Source: Elusimicrobiota bacterium
Lineage (GTDB): Bacteria; Elusimicrobiota; Elusimicrobia; FEN-1173
NCBI GenBank assembly: GCA_016722575.1
Contig: JADKIY010000002.1
Location: 124,001 to 188,000 of the forward strand
Length of the DNA stretch: 64,000 nt
Direction: 5' to 3'
Shown here piece after piece: positions 9,487-17,127 of this stretch; position 1 is the first letter of the stretch; every line of letters starts with the position of its first letter. The notes under the pieces were generated by a model. That model was not told the origin of the DNA, did no database searches, and saw nothing but the letters and a program-made list of their open reading frames with translations. Position numbers and translations under genes: made by a program.

Positions 9487-10386
9487 CTATTTACCGTAGT
9501 GATCGACGTGTTCTTCGGATTCCGATGCGTGGGGGGTGGAGGGTCGCCGGAGGGAGCGACCAAGGAAATAATCAACGAGGCCCCACACGATGTAGGACAC
9601 GTAGAGGATGAAAATCGTGTTTTGGGGATAGACCCAAATCATGAGCACCGCCAAAATCGTCAGCACCAGGGCCCGCATGCTTCGGGGCCGAAGCAAATTC
9701 TGCGTGCGGAATTTGGCGTAACGAACGTCGGACACCATGAGGAGGGACAACAGGAGCATCACGGCCGGGACCACTTCAAAAAACACCGGCACCTGACTCA
9801 TGACCAATTTGAAGCTGCGGATGGGCTTGCCCAATTCCATGACGTCGTAGAGCAGAGCGAAAATCGCCAACACGCCACCGGCCGCCGGGGTTGGCAAGCC
9901 GGTGAAAAAGGACGGCGGGGCTTCGCCCATCTGGGCTTTCAGGTTGAAGCGGGCCAAGCGCAACGCTCCGCAAATCACGAACAACAAGGCGATGGCGAAC
10001 CCCCACGACCGGTTGTCTTTCAACACCAGCTCGTACATCAGAAAAGACGGGGCAATGCAGAACGTCATCCAATCGGCCAAGGAGTCCAACTCGATGCCGA
10101 AGCGGCTGGAGGTCCGCGTGAGGCGGGCCACGGCGCCGTCAAAAATGTCCAGCACGTGCCCGAACAGGATGGCCGTGGCCGCGGCGCTGAATTCGTGACC
10201 GACGGATTTGATCAACGCGAAAAAGCCCAGCGCCATGTTGCCCACGGTAAACAGCGCGGGGAGCAGATAGATGCCGCGTCGGACCGGCGGCACCGGGGCG
10301 GTCGAAGCCGGGGGCATGTTTGGATAGCCCTCCCCCCGGAGACCCAGAAGCCGGGACAGGAAGCCGAAACGGGGCCCGAGGCTCAC
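9487..10386 (-). CDS. pssA: CDP-diacylglycerol-serine O-phosphatidyltransferase
   Basis: 299-aa membrane enzyme making phosphatidylserine from CDP-diacylglycerol and serine. The CDP-alcohol phosphotransferase signature DG-x2-AR-x8-G-x3-D-x3-D is complete (DGAVAR, then G, D, D near residues 80-105). Several hydrophobic segments follow, with a basic, poorly conserved N-terminus of about 35 residues. The start overlaps the psd stop by 4 bp. PS synthase is preferred over PG-phosphate synthase because psd is adjacent and a separate pgsA exists at 42.5 kb. Confidence 0.93.
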   Translation of the reverse strand: MSLGPRFGFLSRLLGLRGEGYPNMPPASTAPVPPVRRGIYLLPALFTVGNMALGFFALIKSVGHEFSAAATAILFGHVLDIFDGAVARLTRTSSRFGIELDSLADWMTFCIAPSFLMYELVLKDNRSWGFAIALLFVICGALRLARFNLKAQMGEAPPSFFTGLPTPAAGGVLAIFALLYDVMELGKPIRSFKLVMSQVPVFFEVVPAVMLLLSLLMVSDVRYAKFRTQNLLRPRSMRALVLTILAVLMIWVYPQNTIFILYVSYIVWGLVDYFLGRSLRRPSTPHASESEEHVDHYGK

Positions 10387-11096
10387 GCGCCCACCCCGGC
10401 GGGTTCAACCGTGCGGCCGGCGTTGCCGGCCCGCTGGGCGGATCCCGCGTTCTTCCAACGTCCCACGATGGTTTGCCCCGCCGAAACCTTGTCGCCGTCT
10501 TTCACCGTTATCTCCACGTCCAAAGGTACGTACAAATTCACCTGCGATCCGTAACGAATCAGGCCGATGCGTTCCCCCGCTTCGACCGCGTCGTCGGGGC
10601 GAACCCAGCAAACGATGCGCCGGGCGATCAACCCCGCGATTTGACGAACCACCACGCGGCCCTTGGCCGATTCGATTTCGATGGCGTTCGATTCGTTGGC
10701 GAAAGCCGCCCGGGAATTCCGGGCGTCCAGGAACAACCCCGGCTGATAATGCGTTTTTGTGATCCGCCCCGCCAACGGGGCCCGCTGAACGTGCCCGTCG
10801 AAAACGGACAAGAAGATCCGAATCACGCGGCCGCGCCCGTACCCTTCGCCGTCCACGTCCGAGACCTCGGTCACCGTGCCGTCGGCCGGGGCGAGAAGGT
10901 CGGTCGTCGTCGGGATGTCGCGCTCGCCGTCGCGAAAAAACCGCAGGGAGAACAAGGCCAAAAGGCCCAAGACCACGCCCACGGTTTTGGCGAACCAGGC
11001 GCCCAACACCAAAAAGAGGAGTCCCAAAACCCCGAAGAGCAGAACGAAGCGCCAGCCGTCGGGCGCGATGGGAATCAGTCGCGACTTGTATTTCAT
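10383..11096 (-). CDS. psd: Phosphatidylserine decarboxylase proenzyme
   Basis: 237-aa short-type decarboxylase producing phosphatidylethanolamine. A membrane hairpin occupies residues about 17-50. The core shows LAPADGTV, FLSVFDGHVQRAP and RYGSQVNLYVP; the Gly-Ser of the last motif is the expected self-cleavage site that generates the pyruvoyl cofactor. The usual VHVNR is altered to GHVQR. The gene overlaps pssA by 4 bp and lies 16 bp after ilvC; psd and pssA catalyse consecutive steps. Confidence 0.94.
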   Translation of the reverse strand: MKYKSRLIPIAPDGWRFVLLFGVLGLLFLVLGAWFAKTVGVVLGLLALFSLRFFRDGERDIPTTTDLLAPADGTVTEVSDVDGEGYGRGRVIRIFLSVFDGHVQRAPLAGRITKTHYQPGLFLDARNSRAAFANESNAIEIESAKGRVVVRQIAGLIARRIVCWVRPDDAVEAGERIGLIRYGSQVNLYVPLDVEITVKDGDKVSAGQTIVGRWKNAGSAQRAGNAGRTVEPAGVGA

Positions 11097-11112
11097 GAAA
11101 GCGACGGACCGG

Positions 11113-12180
11113 TTATTCTTTCTTCTTGAGCCAGGGCATCATGGCTCGGAGTTTCTCGCCCACCTTTTCAATGGGGTGTTCGGCGGTGGATTTGCGGAAA
11201 CTATTGATGGACGGCCGCCCCGCGATGTTTTCCAGCAGATATTCCTTGGCGAAGGTGCCGTTGCGCACCTCCTCGAGGTTTTTCTTCATCTGGGCTTTGG
11301 TCGCCTCGGTGATCAGGCGCGGCCCTCGGGTGTATTCGCCGTATTCGGCGGTGTCCGAAATGGAGTAGTTCATCCAACCGATGCCGCCCTCCTGCACGAG
11401 ATCGGTGATGAGCTTCAATTCGTGAAGGCACTCGAAATAGGCGATTTCGGGCTGGTACCCGGCCTCAATCAAGGTCTCGAACCCGGCTTTGATCAGGTCC
11501 ACGACGCCGCCGCAGAGAACGTTTTGCTCCCCGAACAGGTCGGTTTCGGTTTCTTCGGAAAAAGTCGTTTGAATGACCCCCGCGCGGGTCGCCCCGACCC
11601 CTTTGCAGAAAGCCAAGGCGAGCGGCAGGGCGTTCCCGGAATAATCCTGCTCCACGGCCACCAAAGCCGGGGTGCCCTTGCCCTCTTCGTAGGTCCGGCG
11701 GACCAAATGCCCGGGCCCTTTGGGGGCGATCAAAACCACGTCCGCCTCTTTCGGAGGCGTCACGCAGCCGAAACGGATGTTGAAGCCGTGGGAAAAGGAC
11801 ATCACCACGCCTTTTTTGACGTGGGGGGCGATTTCGTTCTTCCAAACCGGCCCCTGGGCTTCGTCGGGCAGGAGGAAATGAATCCAATCCGCGTCCCGGA
11901 CGGCGGCCACGTTGTCGGTGAGCAGGTTTTTCCCCTCCACCCAGCCGTGCTTGAGGGCCAAGGCGTACCCGCGGCCGCCTTTGCGCACCGCCACGGTCAC
12001 CTGGCACCCCGAGTCCTTCAGATTCAACGCCTGGGCGTGCCCTTGGGAGCCGTAGCCCAGCACAACGATCTTTTTGTTTTTGAGCAACGCCAAATCGGCG
12101 TCCTTTTCGTAAAAGGTTTTGGCCTTCAGTTCGAGGCCGGAATGGCCGTTGGTGGAAGCTGATTTAACCGCGGTCGTCAT
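11113..12180 (-). CDS. ilvC: Ketol-acid reductoisomerase
   Basis: 355-aa NADPH- and Mg-dependent enzyme of valine/isoleucine synthesis, converting acetolactate to dihydroxyisovalerate. The Rossmann signature GYGSQGHAQALNL begins near residue 42 and the knotted C-terminal domain contains ETETDLFGEQ, with its metal ligands, and YSISDTAEYGEY. The length fits the short class I form. TGAGGAG lies upstream of the ATG. A roughly 20-residue N-terminal extension is unremarkable. It is followed by psd. Confidence 0.97.
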   Translation of the reverse strand: MTTAVKSASTNGHSGLELKAKTFYEKDADLALLKNKKIVVLGYGSQGHAQALNLKDSGCQVTVAVRKGGRGYALALKHGWVEGKNLLTDNVAAVRDADWIHFLLPDEAQGPVWKNEIAPHVKKGVVMSFSHGFNIRFGCVTPPKEADVVLIAPKGPGHLVRRTYEEGKGTPALVAVEQDYSGNALPLALAFCKGVGATRAGVIQTTFSEETETDLFGEQNVLCGGVVDLIKAGFETLIEAGYQPEIAYFECLHELKLITDLVQEGGIGWMNYSISDTAEYGEYTRGPRLITEATKAQMKKNLEEVRNGTFAKEYLLENIAGRPSINSFRKSTAEHPIEKVGEKLRAMMPWLKKKE

Positions 12181-12209
12181 GGGTATTTCTCCTCAGGAAT
12201 TAAAAGGCA

Positions 12210-12238
12210 ATTATATCTATTTTTAAAACAGATCCGGA
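12210..12238 (-). promoter_or_regulatory. Possible internal promoter for ilvC
   Basis: A perfect TATAAT (12215-12210) lies in the AT-rich gap between ilvHB and ilvC. The hexamer 17 bp upstream (TCCGGA) is a poor -35. It would give attenuation-independent transcription of ilvC and downstream genes if active. Confidence 0.3.
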
Positions 12239-14571
12239 ACCACGTCCCCCGGCACTTCGTGGGGGGCGGTCGAGTGGGGGCGGGATTTGATCCACTCCCC
12301 GGTCGCCATTTCCTTGTAACCCATCCCCGGCCCCACCATCGGGTAAACAAAGGCGAAGGGATCGATGGTCACGTCCAGAAAAGCCGGCCCGGGGGCGCCC
12401 AGGAACTCCTTCAGGGCCCCGTCCACGTCGGCGGGTTTGTCGATCCGGCGGGCGTAAGGGAACCCCATGGCCTGGGCCGCTTTGACAAAATCCAGGGTGT
12501 GAAGATTCTTGTCGATGGCGAAGTAACGCTTGTTGAAATACAAGGTCTGCCACTGACGCACCATGCCGTCCCCCTCGTTGTTCAACAGGAGGACCTTGAC
12601 CGGCAAGTTGTAGGTGGTGATGGTTTCCATTTCGCTGAAATTCATCCGCAGGCTGCCGTCGCCGTCGACGTCGATCACCAGCTTTCCCGGATTGGCGAAT
12701 TGGGCCCCGATGGCGGCCGGCAGGCCGTAACCCATGGTGCCCATGGACCCCGAGGTCAGCCAGCGCCGGGGCACGGCGGTGCGGCCGTATTGCGCCGCCC
12801 ACATCTGATGTTGGCCCACGCCCGTCGTTACGATGGCTTCGCCCCGGGTCATCTCGGCGATCTTTTCCAGGACGGCGTAGGGCTGGATTTTTTCGGCGGT
12901 CCGGTTGTAATTCAACGGGTGCGCCTTCCGGGTCGCGTCCGTGTGCTTGATCCAGGCCGAGAAATCCCGCTTGAACCCCCATTTTTTGCCCGCGTCGATC
13001 AAATCCCGCAGGCCCCGCTTGGCGTCGGCCACGTGGGACCAGGTCGGCGTTTTCACTTTTCCGATTTCCGCCGGGTCGATGTCCAGGTGGGCGATGAAGG
13101 ACGCCTTGGGGGCGAATTCCGACACTTTCCCCGCCACCCGGTCGTCGAAGCGCGCGCCCACGGCGAAGAGGAAATCACAGTCCTCCACCGCGTAGTTCCC
13201 GTAGGGCGTCCCGTGCATGCCCAGCATGTGCATGGACAGCGGGTGCCGGTTGTCCAGGGCGCCGATGCCCATGAGCGTCGTCACGACGGGGATATTAAAG
13301 GTTTCCGCAAATTCCTTGAGTTCGGCCGACGCGTTGGCGTTGATCACCCCGCCCCCGACATACAATAGAGGCCGGTGGGCCTCGGCCAAACGCTGAAAAA
13401 AGGTCCGCCCCTGGGATTCCGACAGCCGGGATTCGGACAGCGCCTCCACCCGCCGGCGATAGCCGCGCAAGGGAAGGAGCCCCGCGCCCTTAAACTGCCC
13501 GGGCGTGACCTGGACGTCTTTGGGAATGTCCACCACCACGGGACCCGGCCGGCCCGTGCGGGCGATCCAAAAAGCCGTGCGCAGGGTGCTTTCCAATTCC
13601 TCGGGTTTCTCCACCAAAAAAACGTGCTTGGCGCAGGCCATCATAATGTTGAAAACCGGCGCCTCTTGGAAAGCGTCGGTGCCGATGGCGGGCCGGGGCA
13701 CCTGCCCCGTCAAAACGACCAGGGGGACCGAATCCGCCATGGCGTCTCGAATGGGGGTCACCGTGTTGGTGGCCCCGGGCCCCGAGGTCACGAGCGCCAC
13801 CCCCACCTGTCCGGTGGAGCGGGCAAACCCGGAGGCCATGAATCCCGCCCCCTGTTCGTTGGCGGGGACGATGTACCGAATTTTTTTACCCTCCGACTGC
13901 TTTTCGTTGAACCGGAAGAAAGCATCGATGGCCGGCAGAATGGCGCCGCCCGAATAGCCGAACACGGTGGTCACGCCTTCCTGGGCCAAGACCCGGGGAA
14001 TCATGTCCGCCCCGGTCATGGGCTCTCCCCCCGTGGGGAGGGCGGCGTCGGCGTGGAGGGCCAAATCGGCCGACATGTCGAGGGTTTTCCCCCGTTGCAA
14101 CAGCACGCGGCCCGTCCGCGACACCTCTTGGATGCCGAAGGGTTCGAGGGCCTTCAGAAGGGCGTCCACCTCGCCGGCCCGGCCGGCGTTTTCGATCACA
14201 AAACCCGCGGCGCTGTCGTGCACCCGGGCGTGAAACGGTTGGCACGAATGGGCCACCCCGGTCCGATCGGTCGATCCGATCTTGACCAGGACCAATTCGC
14301 TTTCCACGTTGTCTTCCCAGCTCAGGTCCGACACCCGGACCACGTCCACCAATTTATTCAATTGGCTGATGATCTGGCCGATGACCTTGTCGTCGCCTTT
14401 GCACACCAGCGAAATTCGGGAAACCCCGGGGATTTGAGTGCCGCCGACGGCCAGCGAATCGATGTTGAAGCCGCGGCTGGAAATCAACCCGGCGATGCGG
14501 GCCAAAACGCCCGGGCGGTCTTCCACCAGGCAGGAGAGAAAGTGCGTGTGTTCCGTTGGTTTGTGCGTCAT
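12223..14571 (-). CDS. ilvHB: Fused acetolactate synthase, regulatory (IlvH) plus catalytic (IlvB) chains
   Basis: 782 aa in one frame. Residues 1-161 are a complete small subunit: an ACT domain (LVEDRPGVLARIAGLI, RGFNIDSLAVG) and a C-terminal half ending EVSRTGRVLLQRG. A linker of about 20 residues leads into a full catalytic subunit (about 184-782) with PANEQGAG (catalytic Glu) and the ThDP motif GDGSLRMN followed by NNEGDG. It condenses two pyruvates to acetolactate or pyruvate with 2-ketobutyrate. Separate genes, usually ilvB before ilvH, are the norm; here the order is reversed and the chains are fused. I chose the ATG at 14571; a TTG five codons upstream is possible. An attenuator precedes it. 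Confidence 0.94.
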   Translation of the reverse strand: MTHKPTEHTHFLSCLVEDRPGVLARIAGLISSRGFNIDSLAVGGTQIPGVSRISLVCKGDDKVIGQIISQLNKLVDVVRVSDLSWEDNVESELVLVKIGSTDRTGVAHSCQPFHARVHDSAAGFVIENAGRAGEVDALLKALEPFGIQEVSRTGRVLLQRGKTLDMSADLALHADAALPTGGEPMTGADMIPRVLAQEGVTTVFGYSGGAILPAIDAFFRFNEKQSEGKKIRYIVPANEQGAGFMASGFARSTGQVGVALVTSGPGATNTVTPIRDAMADSVPLVVLTGQVPRPAIGTDAFQEAPVFNIMMACAKHVFLVEKPEELESTLRTAFWIARTGRPGPVVVDIPKDVQVTPGQFKGAGLLPLRGYRRRVEALSESRLSESQGRTFFQRLAEAHRPLLYVGGGVINANASAELKEFAETFNIPVVTTLMGIGALDNRHPLSMHMLGMHGTPYGNYAVEDCDFLFAVGARFDDRVAGKVSEFAPKASFIAHLDIDPAEIGKVKTPTWSHVADAKRGLRDLIDAGKKWGFKRDFSAWIKHTDATRKAHPLNYNRTAEKIQPYAVLEKIAEMTRGEAIVTTGVGQHQMWAAQYGRTAVPRRWLTSGSMGTMGYGLPAAIGAQFANPGKLVIDVDGDGSLRMNFSEMETITTYNLPVKVLLLNNEGDGMVRQWQTLYFNKRYFAIDKNLHTLDFVKAAQAMGFPYARRIDKPADVDGALKEFLGAPGPAFLDVTIDPFAFVYPMVGPGMGYKEMATGEWIKSRPHSTAPHEVPGDVVPDLF

Positions 14572-14647
14572 TGGTTTGTGCCCCAAGTGTTTTTCGATTT
14601 CGCTTCCGTTGATTTTCCCGCCCGCCGCCCCGAACCGCCCGCGGCTT

Positions 14648-14685
14648 AAAACAAAAACGCCGCCGGAGCTTGGGCGCCGGCGGCG
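14648..14685 (-). terminator. Attenuator terminator upstream of ilvHB
   Basis: A perfect 9-bp GC stem (arms 14685-14677 and 14666-14658) is followed by TTTTTGTTTT on the minus strand, a standard intrinsic terminator placed before the structural gene. Its 5' arm region (14687-14682, ACCGCC) can alternatively pair with GGCGGT at 14709-14704, just after the leader stop codon. That gives mutually exclusive terminator and antiterminator forms. Confidence 0.85.
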
Positions 14686-14710
14686 GTCGTTTTAAACTTT
14701 TTCTCACCGC

Positions 14711-14782
14711 CTACGGCGCAACCCTCTCTCCCAGGACGACCTGGCTGAGGACGACGACCGTAAGCGCGAGTTTTTTACACAT
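14711..14782 (-). CDS. ilvL: Val/Leu-rich ilv leader peptide
   Basis: Short ORF of 23 codons, ATG at 14782 and TAG at 14711. It begins MCKKLALT, continues VVVLSQVV and ends LGERVAP: six Val and four Leu. The VVVL and VVL blocks lie where a stalled ribosome would cover a small hairpin (CCAGG-ACGA-CCTGG, 14731-14744). The stop codon lies beside the GGCGGT antiterminator strand. This is the layout of branched-chain amino acid attenuators, so readthrough should rise when charged tRNA-Val or tRNA-Leu is scarce. No Shine-Dalgarno is possible because the promoter places the 5' end at or within one base of the ATG. Confidence 0.85.
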   Translation of the reverse strand: MCKKLALTVVVLSQVVLGERVAP

Positions 14783-14789
14783 CGGTGTT

Positions 14790-14818
14790 ATTTTACTTGA
14801 TTCACTTTTTCAAGTCAA
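14790..14818 (-). promoter_or_regulatory. Promoter of the ilv/leu operon
   Basis: TTGACT (14818-14813), a 17-bp spacer and TAAAAT (14795-14790), a near-consensus housekeeping promoter. Seven bases separate the -10 from the leader-peptide ATG, so the predicted start site is at or one base before the A of ATG. The promoter lies just downstream of the ankyrin gene stop. Confidence 0.8.
14792..14818. promoter_or_regulatory. Dyad symmetry inside the ilv promoter (possible operator)
   Basis: Two half-sites, ACTTGA and TCAAGT, separated by 9 bp, lie between and partly over the -10 and -35 elements; extended by three bases the arms agree at 8 of 9 positions. This is a typical place for a repressor site, but no regulator is identified. 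Confidence 0.4.
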
Positions 14819-14834
14819 TAATTTTATGCCGGAA

Positions 14835-16127
14835 TCACCGGGCGGGCGTTCCGGAACTTTTCGCGTTGCCCGACTTGTTGGATAAAAAGGATTTCGATCC
14901 TCCGGACCGCGGGCCCGGGCGGCTCCCCGCGTTGGAATCCGTCGTTTTTTTTCCCGCGGCCCCGCTGTCCCGCTGGGCCCGAAGAAAAAAGACCGACTCG
15001 GCGTGATGGGCCTCCTCGGCGATGGCCAAGGCCGTTTTCCCCGCCGCGTTCTTGAGGGTGATGTTTGGGGTGTAGCGGAGAAGAGTTTTGACGCACTTTT
15101 CAGCGGAATTCAAGCGGGCGGCGATCATCAACGCCGTGTCCCCCGCCTTGTTTTGAAGGTTGATCTGGGCCTTGTGTTGCATCAGCTTTTGAATGTAGTC
15201 CTCCCGGCGGGCCTCCACCGCTTCCATCAACGCCGTTTTCCCCTCGTTGGATTTCCGGTTCACATCGGCGTTTCGGTTCAACAATTCGTCCACCAAGGCG
15301 TCGCGGCGCCAATCCAACACCGACATGAGCGGCGTTCGGCCTTCGGCGTCCGCGAGATTAATGTCGGCCCCGGCTTCCATCAACAGTTTGCTTTCGGGGC
15401 CTTTATCGGCGAATAGGGCGTGCTGAAGAGCCGTTCGGCCGTCCTTGGACTGCAGATTGACGGACGCTTTCGCCGCCAGCAGTTTCCGAACGGCTTCGGA
15501 TTGACCGCTTTCCGCGGCCAGCATCAGGGCGGTTTTGCCTTCCTTGTCCCGGGCGTTGATGTCGGCTTGGGCCGCCAAAAGCCGGTCGATGGTCTTGGCC
15601 CGTTCGATTTCCCCCGCGGGTCCCATCTTGCGGACGTGAACGACCGCGGCCATCAACGGGGTGCGCCCGTCCGCGTCGGCGTCGCTGGCCTTCGCCCCGG
15701 CGGCCAACAATTGATCGATGATCGCCGACGTGTAGGCGTCGCCCGCGTACATCAGAGCCGTGCGGCCGTTGGCGTCCCGGGGGCGGACGTCGGCTCCTTT
15801 TTTGAGGAGGAGGTCCACGGATTGGCTCCACCCCTTGCCCGACGCGTTCATCAGCGCGGTCCGTTTCTCTTCGCCCTGAAAATTAATTTTCGCGCCTTCG
15901 TCCAACAACACCGTCACGATGTCCGCCGGATCCCGAAAAGCGAACTTGGCGGCCGCCGTCAAGGGGGAGTCCGTCCCGGAAAGGACGTTCACGTTCGACG
16001 AATCCACGCAGGATTTCACCCCTTTTAAATCGCCCGCCGCCAGGGGCCCCCACACGTCGCAGGCCCCCGCCGGAAATCCCGCCCCGCCCATTAAAACCAA
16101 GCCCCAGGCCCATCCGTTTTTACTCAT
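14835..16127 (-). CDS. Secreted ankyrin-repeat protein
   Basis: 430 aa. An N-terminal signal peptide (about residues 1-22, ending before CDVWGP) is followed by roughly ten ankyrin repeats marked by recurrent G(R/K)TALM and LL-x-GAD-type units, spanning about 45-395. The last 35 residues are Ser/Gly/Lys-rich and low in complexity. Ankyrin stacks bind other proteins; the partner is not evident. GGAGG precedes the ATG by 9 nt. It lies downstream of crcB on the same strand and ends just before the ilv promoter. Confidence 0.85.
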   Translation of the reverse strand: MSKNGWAWGLVLMGGAGFPAGACDVWGPLAAGDLKGVKSCVDSSNVNVLSGTDSPLTAAAKFAFRDPADIVTVLLDEGAKINFQGEEKRTALMNASGKGWSQSVDLLLKKGADVRPRDANGRTALMYAGDAYTSAIIDQLLAAGAKASDADADGRTPLMAAVVHVRKMGPAGEIERAKTIDRLLAAQADINARDKEGKTALMLAAESGQSEAVRKLLAAKASVNLQSKDGRTALQHALFADKGPESKLLMEAGADINLADAEGRTPLMSVLDWRRDALVDELLNRNADVNRKSNEGKTALMEAVEARREDYIQKLMQHKAQINLQNKAGDTALMIAARLNSAEKCVKTLLRYTPNITLKNAAGKTALAIAEEAHHAESVFFLRAQRDSGAAGKKTTDSNAGSRPGPRSGGSKSFLSNKSGNAKSSGTPAR

Positions 16128-16178
16128 CGTTTGCGTCCTCCGTCCAAAATCGATTTCGGGCCGATCCGGCGCCCGTTT

Positions 16179-16547
16179 TCAGCGTCCCAGCCAGGCCCCG
16201 GCGTAAAACATCCCCAGTCCCAGGACCACGCTGGACGCCACGTATCCGACCGCCGAGAAAAGATGGCCGTCTCGGACCAATCCGGCCGTGTCCAAGGCAA
16301 AGGCCGAGAAGGTCGTGAAGGCCCCGCAAAAACCCGACATCAACAAAAGCCGTTGCTCGGCCGAAAGCCGAAGGCGCAGGTCCGCCCAAGCGTGAAACAA
16401 CCCCATCAGAAAACACCCCGTCAGATTCACCGTCCACGTGGCCCAAAACCCGCGAATCGAAGCCTGGCCGAAGCCCTGGGCCACCCCGTAACGCCCGAGC
16501 CCGCCCGCCACGCTGCCGATCACCAACGCCAAAAGTCCCCGAAGCAT
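16179..16547 (-). CDS. crcB: Fluoride ion channel CrcB/Fluc
   Basis: 122-aa integral membrane protein of the Fluc family, which exports fluoride as a dual-topology dimer. GGLGRYGVAQ, the segment WTVNLTGCFLMGLF with the conserved Asn, and SGFCGAFTTFSAFALD with the Gly-(F/C)-x-GxxTTFSTF-like motif are all visible. An upstream-extended frame is rejected because the added segment reads as a shadow of the cyclo-ligase gene. The ATG at 16547 begins one base after that gene's stop. No fluoride riboswitch fits in this spacing. Confidence 0.92.
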   Translation of the reverse strand: MLRGLLALVIGSVAGGLGRYGVAQGFGQASIRGFWATWTVNLTGCFLMGLFHAWADLRLRLSAEQRLLLMSGFCGAFTTFSAFALDTAGLVRDGHLFSAVGYVASSVVLGLGMFYAGAWLGR

Positions 16548-16548
16548 C

Positions 16549-17127
16549 TCAGGCCGTATAGGTCCGGTTCGGGGAGACGACAAGCCCCACCCGCCGATCG
16601 TGAGGTCGTCGGGGAAGCCGCAAAACGATTTGCTCGTCAAACGCCAAGCCGACCGACCGCGCGCGTCCGCGCGCCAGGAAACGATCGTAATACCCGCCGC
16701 CCGCCCCCAACCGGTCGCCGGCGGGCGTAAACGCCCGGCCCGGAACCACGAGCAAATCCCGGGGACCCAACGGTCGTTCCGGGCCACGCGGACCGCCCGG
16801 TTCCAAAATCCCGTGGACGTTTCGAACGCGGGGCCCTCGAACCGGCCAGACGGCGAAGCGCAGGGTTTTGGTCGGGGGGTCCACCACCGGCGCCAGAACG
16901 ATTTTGCCCAAGCGACGGCACAAAGCGATCAAGGGCGCCGTGTCCAATTCGCCCGGACGGGTCAGGTAAACCGCCACGGCGGGCGCCTGGGCAAAGACCG
17001 GAAGGCGGGACAGGCGGCGCGCCACCGCCCCGGCGCAATCTCGACGGCGCGCGGCGGGAAGGCAACGAAGCGTGTCGCGAAAATGCCGCCGGAGAAAATC
17101 CTTGTGGCGAACGTCCTCCCCGGTCAT
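16549..17127 (-). CDS. 5-formyltetrahydrofolate cyclo-ligase
   Basis: 192 aa. ATP-dependent conversion of 5-formyl-THF to 5,10-methenyl-THF. The family signature PGRAFTPAGDRLGAGGGYYDRFL is mostly intact (key part GAGGGYYDRFL), with an N-terminal basic helix KDFLRRHFR. The start is set at the ATG overlapping the rarA stop as ATGA; a 31-residue longer frame is open but reads like rarA shadow. In E. coli the homologue is also encoded next to zapA. Confidence 0.9.
   Translation of the reverse strand: MTGEDVRHKDFLRRHFRDTLRCLPAARRRDCAGAVARRLSRLPVFAQAPAVAVYLTRPGELDTAPLIALCRRLGKIVLAPVVDPPTKTLRFAVWPVRGPRVRNVHGILEPGGPRGPERPLGPRDLLVVPGRAFTPAGDRLGAGGGYYDRFLARGRARSVGLAFDEQIVLRLPRRPHDRRVGLVVSPNRTYTA

Noticed and set aside
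14587..14834. T-box riboswitch upstream of ilvHB
   Set aside because: I see no T-box consensus or specifier loop; the leader ORF with Val codons and a terminator explains the region better.
16548..16600. Fluoride riboswitch upstream of crcB
   Set aside because: crcB starts one base after the cyclo-ligase gene, leaving no leader for an aptamer.
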